Positions 51,369 to 60,474 of a stretch of 64,000 nt of DNA are shown here, piece by piece; the first letter of the stretch is position 1, and every line of letters starts with the position of its first letter. A program made the position numbers and the translations under genes. Below the pieces are notes generated by a model. It was given only the letters and a program-made list of their open reading frames with translations. It made no database searches and was not told the DNA's origin. This DNA comes from Luteimonas chenhongjianii (GTDB taxonomy: Bacteria > Pseudomonadota > Gammaproteobacteria > Xanthomonadales > Xanthomonadaceae), in the NCBI RefSeq assembly GCF_002327105.1, contig NZ_CP023406.1, positions 2,666,001 through 2,730,000 on the forward strand, in the 5' to 3' direction.

Positions 51369-54300
51369 TCATCCGGACTCGGCATCGAACGCTGCAAGAC
51401 GCGCGTCCAGCAGCGGCGCGATGTAGGCGGTGGCGTCGCGGCCGGTCAGCTCGGCGTGCAGGAACGGCAGCTCGACAGAGTCGACCCGGGCCGCGTGCGG
51501 CGCCCACAGCGACGACTGCAGATGCGGCTGGCCGGCATGGTCGCGCCCGGCGCGGACGTGCAGGATCGGGCCGTCGAAGCGCGTGTGGTGGTGCAGGCGT
51601 ACAAGCCGGTTGGTGTCGGTGACCGCGCGCACCACGCCGTCAAGGACGGCGCCGGGAAGATTGCCGAGCGCACTGTCGCCACGACGCAGGAAATCGACGA
51701 TGGCCTCGCGCGTCTGCAGGCCGGGATAGGCCTCGGGGTCGTAGCCGGCGATGGCGAGCAATGCGCGCAGCGCTGCAACCGGATCGGGCTCGGGCTCCGC
51801 GCGCCAGACCTCGGCCGGGTAGGCATCGAGCAGCGCAAGCAGCCCGACCTCGCGACCGAGGCTGCTCAGGCGCGTGGCCATCGCCTGGGCAAGGATGCCG
51901 CCCACCGACCAGCCCAGCAGGTGCACCGGGCCCGCGGGCTGCAACGCGATCACACGCTCGACGTACTCCGCCGCAAGCATCTCGATACTGCCCGGCAACG
52001 GCTGCGCGAGATCCAGCGCCGGCGACTGCAGGCCGAACACCCTGCGCGTCGGCGCGAGCGTGTGTGCGAGTTCGCGGTAGCACCAGGCGATGCCGCCGGC
52101 CGGATGCACGGTGAACAACGGTGCGTGCCGCGTGTCGCCCTGCGCGAGCGCGATCACCGGGGCCAGGCCGTGGTCGGGATCAACGTCGCTGCCCGCATCA
52201 AGCGCGGCGCTCAGGCCCGCGACGGTCGGCGTCGCGAACAGGGCACCCAGGCCGGGGTCGCGGCCGAAGTGCTGCTGGATCGCGAGCAGCAGATGCACGG
52301 CGAGCAGCGAATCACCGCCGAGCGCGAAAAAATCCGAATCCGAGCCGACGCGCTCGACGCCGAGGGTCTGGGCGAACAGTGCAGCGAGCGCGATCTCGGT
52401 GGGCGTGCGCGCAGGCGCGATCGCGCCCGCTTCGAATGCGGGTGCGGGCAGCGCGTCGCGGTCGAGCTTGCCGTTGGCGGTCACCGGCCAGTCGGTCAGC
52501 GCGACGAACGCCGCCGGCACCATATAGTCCGGCAACTGGGCGGCAATGGCCGCACGCAGGGCCGCAGGGTCGAAGCCGTGTTCGGGCTGCAGGTAGCCGA
52601 CCAGGCGCCGGTCGCCAGCGCGGTCCTCGCGCACGATCACCGCCGCCTGCGAGGCGAGGCCGCTGGCGACGATTGCAGATTCGATCTCGCCCAGCTCTAT
52701 CCGCAGGCCACGCAGCTTGACCTGGTGGTCGCTGCGGCCGAGGAACTCGACCGCCCCGCCCTCGCGCCAGCGCGCGAGATCGCCGGTGCGGTAGATGCGC
52801 TCGCCCGGCAGATGCGGATCGTCGAGGAAGCGCTCGGCGGTCAGGTCGTCGCGGCCCAGATAACCGCGCGCAAGCTGCACGCCGCCGAGGTAGAGGTCGC
52901 CGACCACGCCGGGTGGCAACGGCCGCATGCGTGCGTCGAGCACGTACAGCCGGGTGTTCCAGACCGGGAACCCGATCGGCACCGGCCGCGAGCTGTCCGT
53001 CCTGCCGGCCGGCCAGAAGCTGACGTCGACCGCCGCTTCGGTCGGCCCGTAGAGATTGTGCAGCTCGGCATCGACCGTCGCATGGAAGCGGTCGCGCAGG
53101 TCGGCGTCCAGCGCTTCGCCGCTGACGAACACGCGGCGCGTCGACAGCCCGCGTGCCTGCGGCGCGGCGAGGAATGTGGCCAGCATCGACGGCACGAAGT
53201 GCAACGTGGTGATGCCGGCCTCGCGGATCAGCCCCGCGATCGCCACCGGATCGCGGTGCGCGTCCGGCGGTGCGACCACAAGCGTGGCGCCGGCCAGCAT
53301 GGGCAGGAAGAATTCCCAGACCGAGACGTCGAAGGTCGCCGGCGTCTTCTGCAGGATGCGGTCGGAGGCCGTGATGCCGTAATGGGTGCGCATCCATTCG
53401 AGGCGGTTGACGATCGCCCGGTGCTCGACGACGACGCCCTTGGGCTCGCCGGTCGAGCCGGAGGTGTAGATGACGTAAGCCGCGTGCCCTGGATCGACCG
53501 CCGGCAGCGCGGCTTCCGCCTCACTGGACCGCGGCCAATCGCGCGGCGCGTAATGCGGCAGACCTTCCGGCCATTCGATGCCGTCATCGTCGTGCGCGAG
53601 CAGCGCAATGGGTCTTGCGGATCGCAGGATCCGGGCGCGACGCTCCAGCGGATGCGCCAGATCCATCGACAGATAGGCCGCGCCTGCACGCAGTACCGCG
53701 ACCAGCGCGACGATCAGCTCGACCGAACGCGGCATCGCGACCGCGACCACGTGGTCGGCGCCGGCGCCGCGCGCGCGCAAGGCCTGCGCGAGTGCGCGCG
53801 TGCGCGCATCGAGTTCGCGGTAGGTCAGGGTCGCGCCGTCGAACATCAGCGCCGGGGCGTCCGGGGTGGCGGCCATCGACGCTTCGATCAGCGCGGCCAG
53901 ACTCGTTGCGGGCACCGGATGCGCAGTGGCATTGAACTCGAACAACGTGCGCCGGGACTCGGCCGGCGTGGCGAGCGGCACATCGTCGAGACCCGCGTCC
54001 GGTTGCACCGCGCATTCGAATGCGGCAAGCAGGAACGTGCGCAGCCGCGCCGCATGCGCGGCGACATCGGCAGCGGTATACAGATCCGGGTTCGCCTCGA
54101 TCTCGAGATCCAGCGCCTGCGCGCCATCGCCGCGGAAGCCGAGCGTGATGTCGTCGACCGGACCTGTCGCAAGGATTTCCAGCGTCGCCGTCGCACCAGC
54201 AAGCTTCGCCGGCCGGTAGAACGGCTGGACGTTGATCAGCGGACCGTGCAGGCGCCGCTGGCCGCCGACCAGGCCGAGATCGCGCCGCAGCTGCTCGCCG

Positions 54301-55292
54301 CGGTAGCGGCCATGACGGCGGCCGCGCACCAGGCCGCGGACCATGGCCTGCATGAAGTCCGCGAGCGGCGCATCCTGCATTGCCGGCACACGCAGCGGCA
54401 GTACATTCATGACCATCGCCGGCACGCGCGCCGAGGCGCTGCCCAGCCGCCCCATGAAAGGCACGCCGACCACGGCCTCGCCCTGGCCGCCGAAGCGCTG
54501 GCAATACCCGGCGGTGAGTGCGGTCAGCACGTCCGGCCAGGGCTGGCCGAGCGCTGCGGCGGCGCGCGCGAGTGCATCGCGAAAGTCCGCACCCAGAGGC
54601 TCGACATGACGCAGGCAATCATGCGCGGCGTGGGCGAAGCCGCCGCCGAGACCGGTCGCGGCCGGCATGCCCGCCAGCGCCTCGTGCCAGTAGGCCGCGT
54701 CGGCTTTGCGCTTGTCGGAGGCGCGATAGGCCGCGTCCTCGGCCAGCACGCCGTCGAGCGGCGCGAACGCGGGCGCAGCGCCCGCATCCGCATACAGCGC
54801 GCATACCCGCTCGGTCAGCAAGGCCATGCCATAACCGTCGGTGGCCAGGTGGTGCACGCGCAGATACCAGACGTAGCGATCGCCGCCGAGCACATACAGC
54901 CGCTGCAGTGCGAGCCGGTCGCGCGCCGGGTCCACCGGCGCATGACGATCGCGGCCCATCGCCGCGCGTGCCGCCGCGTGCGGGTCGGCCTCGCCGCCGA
55001 GATCGACGATCTCCAGCTGCGGCAGATGCGCGGCATCGACCCATTGCACCGGACCATCGGCGGTCTCGCGCATGCGCAGGCCCAGTGCAGGCGCTTCGCG
55101 CGCGGCGCGATCTGCAGCCGAGGCGAATGCAGCCACGTCCAACGCGCCTTCGATCCACAGCGCATGCGCGGTGTTGAACGCCGGGTTATCCGGCGCCAGG
55201 CGCTGCGCATACCACAGGCCCGCCTGCGCTTCGGTCAGCGGCACGCCCGCGGCCTGTACGTCCGCGCCAGTCTGAAGTGCCGCAGTGGTCAT
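51369..55292 (-). CDS. entF: EntF-like nonribosomal peptide synthetase (C-A-T-TE), serine-specific
   Basis: A 1307-aa synthetase. Condensation domain with HHLATDG (near residue 147); adenylation domain with YTSGSTGEPKG (near 607), KTPATFDVSVWEF, NLYGPTEAAVD and NGKLDR; carrier domain FFALGGDSLLAV (Ser near 992); thioesterase with GWSVGG (near 1127) and a C-terminal His (FLHAEL). Reading the specificity positions gives D-V-W-H-F-S-L-V-D-K, the code of E. coli EntF for L-serine. The enzyme should join 2,3-dihydroxybenzoate to serine and release an enterobactin-like trimer lactone or linear form through the TE domain. No reductase domain is present. The ATG overlaps the carrier-protein stop (ATGA). 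Confidence 0.95.
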   Translation of the reverse strand: MTTAALQTGADVQAAGVPLTEAQAGLWYAQRLAPDNPAFNTAHALWIEGALDVAAFASAADRAAREAPALGLRMRETADGPVQWVDAAHLPQLEIVDLGGEADPHAAARAAMGRDRHAPVDPARDRLALQRLYVLGGDRYVWYLRVHHLATDGYGMALLTERVCALYADAGAAPAFAPLDGVLAEDAAYRASDKRKADAAYWHEALAGMPAATGLGGGFAHAAHDCLRHVEPLGADFRDALARAAAALGQPWPDVLTALTAGYCQRFGGQGEAVVGVPFMGRLGSASARVPAMVMNVLPLRVPAMQDAPLADFMQAMVRGLVRGRRHGRYRGEQLRRDLGLVGGQRRLHGPLINVQPFYRPAKLAGATATLEILATGPVDDITLGFRGDGAQALDLEIEANPDLYTAADVAAHAARLRTFLLAAFECAVQPDAGLDDVPLATPAESRRTLFEFNATAHPVPATSLAALIEASMAATPDAPALMFDGATLTYRELDARTRALAQALRARGAGADHVVAVAMPRSVELIVALVAVLRAGAAYLSMDLAHPLERRARILRSARPIALLAHDDDGIEWPEGLPHYAPRDWPRSSEAEAALPAVDPGHAAYVIYTSGSTGEPKGVVVEHRAIVNRLEWMRTHYGITASDRILQKTPATFDVSVWEFFLPMLAGATLVVAPPDAHRDPVAIAGLIREAGITTLHFVPSMLATFLAAPQARGLSTRRVFVSGEALDADLRDRFHATVDAELHNLYGPTEAAVDVSFWPAGRTDSSRPVPIGFPVWNTRLYVLDARMRPLPPGVVGDLYLGGVQLARGYLGRDDLTAERFLDDPHLPGERIYRTGDLARWREGGAVEFLGRSDHQVKLRGLRIELGEIESAIVASGLASQAAVIVREDRAGDRRLVGYLQPEHGFDPAALRAAIAAQLPDYMVPAAFVALTDWPVTANGKLDRDALPAPAFEAGAIAPARTPTEIALAALFAQTLGVERVGSDSDFFALGGDSLLAVHLLLAIQQHFGRDPGLGALFATPTVAGLSAALDAGSDVDPDHGLAPVIALAQGDTRHAPLFTVHPAGGIAWCYRELAHTLAPTRRVFGLQSPALDLAQPLPGSIEMLAAEYVERVIALQPAGPVHLLGWSVGGILAQAMATRLSSLGREVGLLALLDAYPAEVWRAEPEPDPVAALRALLAIAGYDPEAYPGLQTREAIVDFLRRGDSALGNLPGAVLDGVVRAVTDTNRLVRLHHHTRFDGPILHVRAGRDHAGQPHLQSSLWAPHAARVDSVELPFLHAELTGRDATAYIAPLLDARLAAFDAESG

Positions 55293-55555
55293 CCGGCGCC
55301 TGGCAGGTCGCGTTGCAGGCCCTGGACCACCTGCCACCAGCCGGCAAGCGTGGTGTGTTCGGCCAGATGCGAGAACTCCAGCGGCAGGCCGTGTTCGCCC
55401 CAGGCCATTACCAGGCCCAGCACGCGCATCGAATCCAGGCCCAGGTCCATCAGGTTGTCGTCGTCGCCGACGTCCTCGGGCGCCTCGCCGATCAGCCTGG
55501 CGACATCGGCGCGCATGCGCTCGAGGGTCAGAGGCACGGTCCGGTCGGTGGTCAT
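55289..55555 (-). CDS. Free-standing aryl carrier protein
   Basis: An 88-aa carrier domain with the phosphopantetheine Ser in MDLGLDSMRVLGLVMAWG, plus the downstream helix FSHLAEHTTLAGWW. It corresponds to the C-terminal ArCP half of E. coli EntB, which here is a separate gene directly after the isochorismatase, with ATGA overlaps on both sides. EntE would load DHB on it and the EntF condensation domain would take the acyl group. It needs a phosphopantetheinyl transferase that is not seen in this window. Confidence 0.92.
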   Translation of the reverse strand: MTTDRTVPLTLERMRADVARLIGEAPEDVGDDDNLMDLGLDSMRVLGLVMAWGEHGLPLEFSHLAEHTTLAGWWQVVQGLQRDLPGAG

Positions 55556-56187
55556 GGCAACAGCTCCAGAAGTCGGTCGGTGGTCAGCGGCACGCCGCAG
55601 GTGCGCGCGATCCAGTGCAGCGCGAGGTCGTGGTCGGCACGCGAGAAGTCGGCAAGCGCATCGGCGATGACGAAGGTTTCGATGTCGCGCTGGAAGGCTT
55701 CGGTCGCGGTCGACAGCACGCCGATGTGGGCGTACACGCCGGTGATCAGCAGCTGGTCGCGGCCGCGCGCGCGCATCATGGTGTCGAGATTGCTGCGCTG
55801 GAACGCGCTGTATCGATGCTTCACCAGCACGTGGTCGCCGTCCGCGGGCGTCAGCGCTTCGATGATGCTCTCGTGTTCGGGAATGGACTGCATGCCCGGC
55901 CCCCACAGGTCGGCCTGCAGGCCGCGGTCGCGCCGGTCCTGGTTGCCGCGCTGCGCGGTATAGAACACCGGAATGCCGCGACTGCGGCAATGCGCGATCA
56001 GGCGCGCGAGATTGGCGATCGCGTGCGACAGCGGCGCCTCGTCCTGGGCGAAGGCTGCCAGGAAGTAGCGCTGCATGTCGTGCACGAGCAGCGCCACGCG
56101 ATGCGTCTGCGGCAGCCATTGCCCGCGCGCGACCGGCAGTTCGTCGGCGCGGGGCAGCGGATATGCGGCGATCTTCGGAAGGCCCAT
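55552..56187 (-). CDS. entB: Isochorismatase (EntB N-terminal part only)
   Basis: A 211-aa cytoplasmic enzyme that hydrolyses isochorismate to 2,3-dihydro-DHB and pyruvate. It is similar to E. coli EntB throughout its first 205 residues: IAAYPLPRADELPV, VALLVHDMQRYFL (catalytic Asp), FYTAQRGNQDRRDRGL, LWGPGM, VLVKHRYSAFQRS (catalytic Lys) and LITGVYAHIGVLSTATEAF. It ends where the EntB carrier domain would begin. The start overlaps the EntE stop (TGATG). Confidence 0.93.
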   Translation of the reverse strand: MGLPKIAAYPLPRADELPVARGQWLPQTHRVALLVHDMQRYFLAAFAQDEAPLSHAIANLARLIAHCRSRGIPVFYTAQRGNQDRRDRGLQADLWGPGMQSIPEHESIIEALTPADGDHVLVKHRYSAFQRSNLDTMMRARGRDQLLITGVYAHIGVLSTATEAFQRDIETFVIADALADFSRADHDLALHWIARTCGVPLTTDRLLELLP

Positions 56188-57842
56188 CAGCCGGCGTCCT
56201 TTTGGTCTTCGAGGAAGCGCGCACGCAATTGCGCCCGCAGTTCGCGGCGGCTGATCTTGCCGACCGCCGTGGTGCCGAAGGCATCGACGAACACGATCTG
56301 GTCAGGCACCTTGAACGCGGCCAGGCCACGGCCACGTACCCAGGCCTTGAGCTCGGCGGGCCGCGGCTTCTCGCCGCCGGGAATCACGAAGGCGCAGCTG
56401 CGCTCGCCGAGGTAGTCGTCGGGGACCGACACCACCGCCGCATCGAATACCTGCGGATGCGCGAGCAGATGGTCCTCGATTTCCTCGGCGGAGATCTTCT
56501 CGCCGGCGCGGTTGATGTGGTCCGTGGCCCTGCCCTGCACCACCAGATGGCCGCTCGGCAGCCGCTGCACCATGTCGCCGGTCCGGTAGAAGCCGTCCGC
56601 GGTGAACGAACGCGCGTTCGCGGCGGCGTCGTTGTGGTAGCCGCGGATCGTGTAGGGGCCGCGCGCAAGCAGATGACCCACCTCGCCATCGGCGACCGGC
56701 ATGCCGTGATCGTCGACCACCAGCACTTCGTCGTCGTCACTGATCGGCCGGCCCTGTGTGGTCAGCACGAGTTCCTCGGGATCATCGAGACGCGTGTAGT
56801 TCACCAGGCCTTCGGCCATGCCGAAGACCTGCTGCAGCCGGCAGCCGAGTCCGGCGACGACGCGCCGCGCGGCCTCGGGCACGAGTTTGGCACCGCCGAC
56901 CTGCAGCACCTGCAGGCTCGACAGGTCGTGCGTGGACCTGCCCGCGGCGTCGGCCCACAGCAGCGCCAGCGGCGGCACGAGACCGACACAGGTCACGCGC
57001 TCGCGGGCGATCAGCGGGAACGCCGCATCGGGCCCGGGTCCCGGGCTCAGCACCACGCGCGCGCCTGCATACAGTGCGCCGAAGAATCCGGGCGAGCTCA
57101 TCGGAAAGTTGTGCGCGGCCGGCAACGCGACCATGTACACGCTGGCCGCATCGATGCCGCACAGCGCGTTGCTGGCGCGGAAGCTGTAGATGTAGTCGTC
57201 GTGCGTGCGCGGGATCAGTTTCGACAGGCCGGTGCTGCCGCCGGAGATCTGCAGGAACGCGACCGACTGCGGATCGGGATCGCCCGGCAGCGGGTCGCGC
57301 GGGCCGTCGAGCGCGCCGATGGCCACGAACTCCGCTGCATCGCCGACAACGAAGACGTGGCGCACCGACGGCAGCTCGGCCTGCAGCTCGCGCGCCAGGG
57401 CGCGGTAATCGAATGCCTCGTAGCGGTCCGCGCTGATGTAGGCGCTGGCTTCGGACTTGCGGGCGAAGTGGCCGACCTCGGTCAGCCGGTGCGCCGGCAG
57501 TGCATAGACCGGCACCAGCTGCGCGCGGAACAGCGCGCAGACCACGGCGATGAATTCCGGAATGTTGCCCAGCTGCACGACGACACGATCACCGGGCACG
57601 AGCCCCTGCGCCAGCAGGCCGGCGGCGATGCGTTCGGCCTGTTCCCACAGCTGTGCGTAGGTCCAGCGGGTGTCGCCGCCCACCACGGCGATCGCGTCGG
57701 CGAACTCGCGCGCCCGCGCGCGCAGGAACGCTGGAAAGGTCTCGCCGCGCCAGTAGCCGGCAGCGCGATAACGCGCGACGAAATCATCGGGCCAGATCTG
57801 GCGCAGCGGAACTCGGGCTGTCGGCTCGGACATGTGTTGCAT
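56187..57842 (-). CDS. entE: 2,3-dihydroxybenzoate-AMP ligase (EntE-like)
   Basis: A 551-aa standalone adenylating enzyme that activates DHB with ATP and loads it on the aryl carrier protein. ANL-superfamily motifs: [21 protein letters not shown] (A3), [14 protein letters not shown] (aryl pocket), [17 protein letters not shown] (A5), [20 protein letters not shown] (A7), [19 protein letters not shown] (A8) and [11 protein letters not shown] (A10 Lys). The length is close to EntE/DhbE. ATG at 57842 is 18 bases after the EntC stop; ATG 57833 is an equally possible start. Confidence 0.95.
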   Translation of the reverse strand: MQHMSEPTARVPLRQIWPDDFVARYRAAGYWRGETFPAFLRARAREFADAIAVVGGDTRWTYAQLWEQAERIAAGLLAQGLVPGDRVVVQLGNIPEFIAVVCALFRAQLVPVYALPAHRLTEVGHFARKSEASAYISADRYEAFDYRALARELQAELPSVRHVFVVGDAAEFVAIGALDGPRDPLPGDPDPQSVAFLQISGGSTGLSKLIPRTHDDYIYSFRASNALCGIDAASVYMVALPAAHNFPMSSPGFFGALYAGARVVLSPGPGPDAAFPLIARERVTCVGLVPPLALLWADAAGRSTHDLSSLQVLQVGGAKLVPEAARRVVAGLGCRLQQVFGMAEGLVNYTRLDDPEELVLTTQGRPISDDDEVLVVDDHGMPVADGEVGHLLARGPYTIRGYHNDAAANARSFTADGFYRTGDMVQRLPSGHLVVQGRATDHINRAGEKISAEEIEDHLLAHPQVFDAAVVSVPDDYLGERSCAFVIPGGEKPRPAELKAWVRGRGLAAFKVPDQIVFVDAFGTTAVGKISRRELRAQLRARFLEDQKDAG

Positions 57843-57860
57843 CGTCTTGATGTGCGGCGC

Positions 57861-59024
57861 TCAGGCGCGGGCGCCGTCGATGCCCAGCGCATTGCGCAGG
57901 GCCATGAACTTGCCGGCGGTCTCGTCGACCTCGAGCGCGGGCACGGAGTCGGCCACGATACCCGCCCCGGCGAAGAGGTGCATCGCATTGTCCTGCACGC
58001 GCGCGCAGCGGATCGAGACGTACCAGTCGCCATCGCCCGAGGCATCCGTCCAGCCCACTGCGCCGGCATAGAAGCCGCGGTCGAAGGGTTCGAGTTCGCG
58101 GATCGCCTGCAGCGCCGCCATTCGGGGGGTGCCGCAGACCGCCGGCGTCGGATGCAGCAGGCCGGCGAGCATCGCCGACGACACATCGGGGTCCTTCAGC
58201 GTGCCGGTGATCCGCGTGGCCAGGTGCCACATCGTCTCGGTCGCGAGCAGCGCGGGCCGCGCCGGCGCCTGCAGCCGGCTGCACAGGGGCGCCAGGCCGT
58301 CGAGGATCGCCTCGACGACGAAGCGGTGCTCGCGCAGATCCTTGGCCGATGCCAGCAACGCATCCGTGCGAGCACGGTCGCGGACACTGTCGCCATCCCG
58401 CCGGGCGGAACCGGCCAGCGGATGCGAGACGATGTCCCGTCCGCGGCGCGACACCAGCAGCTCCGGCGTCGCGCCGACCAGCCATGCCGGCGCGTCGCCG
58501 GGCGCCACCGGAAGCGGCACCACATAGGTGGTCACGCTGGCATCGTGACCGAGCCGCACCGCCAACGCGTGCGGGTCGATCGCCACGTCCGCCTCCATCC
58601 GCAGGCCGCGGGCCAGGACCACCTTGCGCAGGGCTTCGTCGCTGTCGGGCGCTGCACGCAGACCCTCGACGCAGCGGGCAACCGCTGCCGCATAGTCGGC
58701 GGCGGCTGGCTGCTCGGACGCTGCGATCAGGCGAACGGACTGCGTGGACTGCGGGCCGGTGGCCGGTACCGAGCGCAGCGGCTGGTAGATCGCATCGTCG
58801 TGATGGGGATCGAACGGGAGCGCGCCGACCAGCAGGTCCGGCCCCGGCCGCGGCGCCGCGAAGAACGCCGCGACGCGTGCGCCGAGCGTCGCCGTCGGGC
58901 CGGCAGGCAGGCGCGCCTGCACGCCGTCGGTGGCGAGACTCCGGCCCGGCGCGTGCAGCCGGAACCGGTTGTCCGAGTCGTCCACCATCGTGGCGGGCGC
59001 CAGCGGGCGGGCGGCCGCGGTCAT
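57861..59024 (-). CDS. entC: Isochorismate synthase (EntC-like)
   Basis: A 387-aa chorismate-binding enzyme that makes isochorismate, the first committed step. Motifs: LRKVVLARGLRME, WLVGATPELLVSRRGRD, VSHPLAGSARRDGD, AKDLREHRFVVEAI, LLHPTPAVCGTPR and FDRGFYAGAVGWTDA, the Mg2+ and substrate-binding set of EntC. About 40 residues at the N terminus are variable. The ATG overlaps the exporter stop (ATGA). Cytoplasmic. Confidence 0.93.
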   Translation of the reverse strand: MTAAARPLAPATMVDDSDNRFRLHAPGRSLATDGVQARLPAGPTATLGARVAAFFAAPRPGPDLLVGALPFDPHHDDAIYQPLRSVPATGPQSTQSVRLIAASEQPAAADYAAAVARCVEGLRAAPDSDEALRKVVLARGLRMEADVAIDPHALAVRLGHDASVTTYVVPLPVAPGDAPAWLVGATPELLVSRRGRDIVSHPLAGSARRDGDSVRDRARTDALLASAKDLREHRFVVEAILDGLAPLCSRLQAPARPALLATETMWHLATRITGTLKDPDVSSAMLAGLLHPTPAVCGTPRMAALQAIRELEPFDRGFYAGAVGWTDASGDGDWYVSIRCARVQDNAMHLFAGAGIVADSVPALEVDETAGKFMALRNALGIDGARA

Positions 59025-60229
59025 GGCCGCCGCACCTGATGGGCCACTGCGACGACCGCCAGCACCCCCAGCACGATGCCGACGAACAGATAGGGCAGCG
59101 CCGGCGACCAGCGATAGAGCACGGTGCCGAGCAGCGGGCCGGCGATCATGCCCATGCCCTGCACGGCCGCGACGGTGCCCGCGGCGGCGCCCTGTTCGTG
59201 CGCCTCCACCGAATCGGCCGCCAGCGCCTGGAACGACGGAAACACGAAACCCATGCCGAACGCGGCCGCGCCATAGGCGAGCAGCAACTGCGATTGCGTG
59301 CCGACCAGGCCCACGGATGCGAAGCCCACGCCCGAGACCAGTGCGCCGATCGCGATCCACCGCGCCGGCGCGACCGACTTCAGGCGCATCACCAGGCTCT
59401 GCGCGCACACCAGACCGATGCCGACCGCAGTCAGCGAAAGGCCGGCCACGCGCGCGCCATCGGCGGGGGAAAGCTGGAGGCGATCGATCGCGAAGAAGCC
59501 GACCACGACCTGGGCGATGGTCACCGACACCATCGCCGCGAACACCGTGAACACCGGCAGCCGCAGGCGCGGATCGGTCAGCGCCATCGCGGGCCGGGGC
59601 TTGCGCAGGGCGGGGTCGGACGGTGGCGCTTCGGGCAACCGCCACCACAGCACCGCGAGCGAAAGCAGCGGCAGCGCCGCGGCGACGTACAGGGCCAGGG
59701 CGATTCCTTGGAACGCGATCCAGCCGGCAGCGGCCGGCCCCAGCACCATGCCCACGGCATTGGCCGTGCCCAGCTTGGCCATCGCCCCGCCCCGCTGGCC
59801 GGGCGGCACCTCGTCGGCGACCATCGCCGCAGCAGTCGGCGGAATTGCGGCGTAGAACAAGCCGACAAGCGCGCGGGTGGCGACCAGGACGACGACCGAC
59901 AGCCACACCGCGGGCGGCGCGCGCAGGGCGGAATCGACGAATACCGCCATCGCGATATAGACGACCGCGTAGCCGGCCAGCCCCGCCAGCAGCACGCGAC
60001 GGCGGCCGATGCGGTCGCTCAGGCGACCCCAGCCCCGCGCCGACAGCATCCACAGCACCCCGGCTGCGGTGACCGACAGGCCGGCGTGCCATTCAGCGAG
60101 CCCCAGCAGACGTACGACAGGCCCGACCACGGCCACGAACGCCATCATCGCCATGGTGCCCGCAAGCGCGGTGAACACCAGCACCGGCAGGGCGGACGTG
60201 GCAGGGCGCGCGGTGGTTGCGGAGTGCAT
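59021..60229 (-). CDS. MFS exporter, probable siderophore efflux (EntS-like role)
   Basis: A 402-aa inner-membrane protein with about 12 helices. The MFS loop motif is LGRLSDRIGRRR-like (GRLSDRIGRRRVLLAG), with ARALVGLFYAAIPPTAAAMVADEVPPGQRGGAM in the first half and GSVEAHEQGAAAGTVAAVQ-like DHA1 motifs in the second. Being the first gene of the biosynthetic operon, it is probably the exporter for the finished siderophore, but the sequence does not show which one. A Fur-like box lies about 80 bases before the start. Confidence 0.85.
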   Translation of the reverse strand: MHSATTARPATSALPVLVFTALAGTMAMMAFVAVVGPVVRLLGLAEWHAGLSVTAAGVLWMLSARGWGRLSDRIGRRRVLLAGLAGYAVVYIAMAVFVDSALRAPPAVWLSVVVLVATRALVGLFYAAIPPTAAAMVADEVPPGQRGGAMAKLGTANAVGMVLGPAAAGWIAFQGIALALYVAAALPLLSLAVLWWRLPEAPPSDPALRKPRPAMALTDPRLRLPVFTVFAAMVSVTIAQVVVGFFAIDRLQLSPADGARVAGLSLTAVGIGLVCAQSLVMRLKSVAPARWIAIGALVSGVGFASVGLVGTQSQLLLAYGAAAFGMGFVFPSFQALAADSVEAHEQGAAAGTVAAVQGMGMIAGPLLGTVLYRWSPALPYLFVGIVLGVLAVVAVAHQVRRP

Positions 60230-60306
60230 CGGGTCTCGATCGACGGATGTCACGGCCGGAACGCCGGCGCTGCGACTGGGAGAATGCCGGAGGCGGCATC
60301 GACGGG

Positions 60307-60325
60307 AATGATAACAGGTCGCATT
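60307..60325. promoter_or_regulatory. Fur-box-like site, exporter side
   Basis: AATGATAACAGGTCGCATT agrees with the Xanthomonas Fur-box AATGAGAATCATTCTCATT (from memory) at 13 of 19 positions. It lies about 80 bases before the siderophore operon. Confidence 0.5.
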
Positions 60326-60373
60326 TGTAAGAAGCGCGCTGCAATGGGAAGCAGCAGGCCATTTCGTGAACTG

Positions 60374-60392
60374 ATTGAGAATTGTTCGCATT
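60374..60392. promoter_or_regulatory. Fur-box-like site, receptor side
   Basis: ATTGAGAATTGTTCGCATT agrees with the same Fur-box at 15 of 19 positions. It lies about 80 bases before the receptor gene in the shared 245-bp divergent gap, so iron would repress both arms. Confidence 0.65.
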
Positions 60393-60474
60393 AATTCTAA
60401 TATCGCGGCAATTCGCCCAACGGCGCTACCGCCAGCGACCGCCAAGCGCGACTCTCCTCCGGAGCCTCCACTCG

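Noticed and set aside
51369..55292. NRPS as a lysochelin/myxochelin-type synthetase
   Set aside because: There is no reductase domain; a thioesterase and a serine code are present instead.
51006..55670. 1554-aa open frame on the plus strand
   Set aside because: It lies antisense to the EntF-like gene, has no recognisable domain and is rich in Arg/His/Gln, the usual antisense pattern of high-GC genes.
56163..59039. 958-aa plus-strand open frame opposite entE/entC
   Set aside because: Antisense shadow; the minus-strand frames are complete, well-conserved enzymes.
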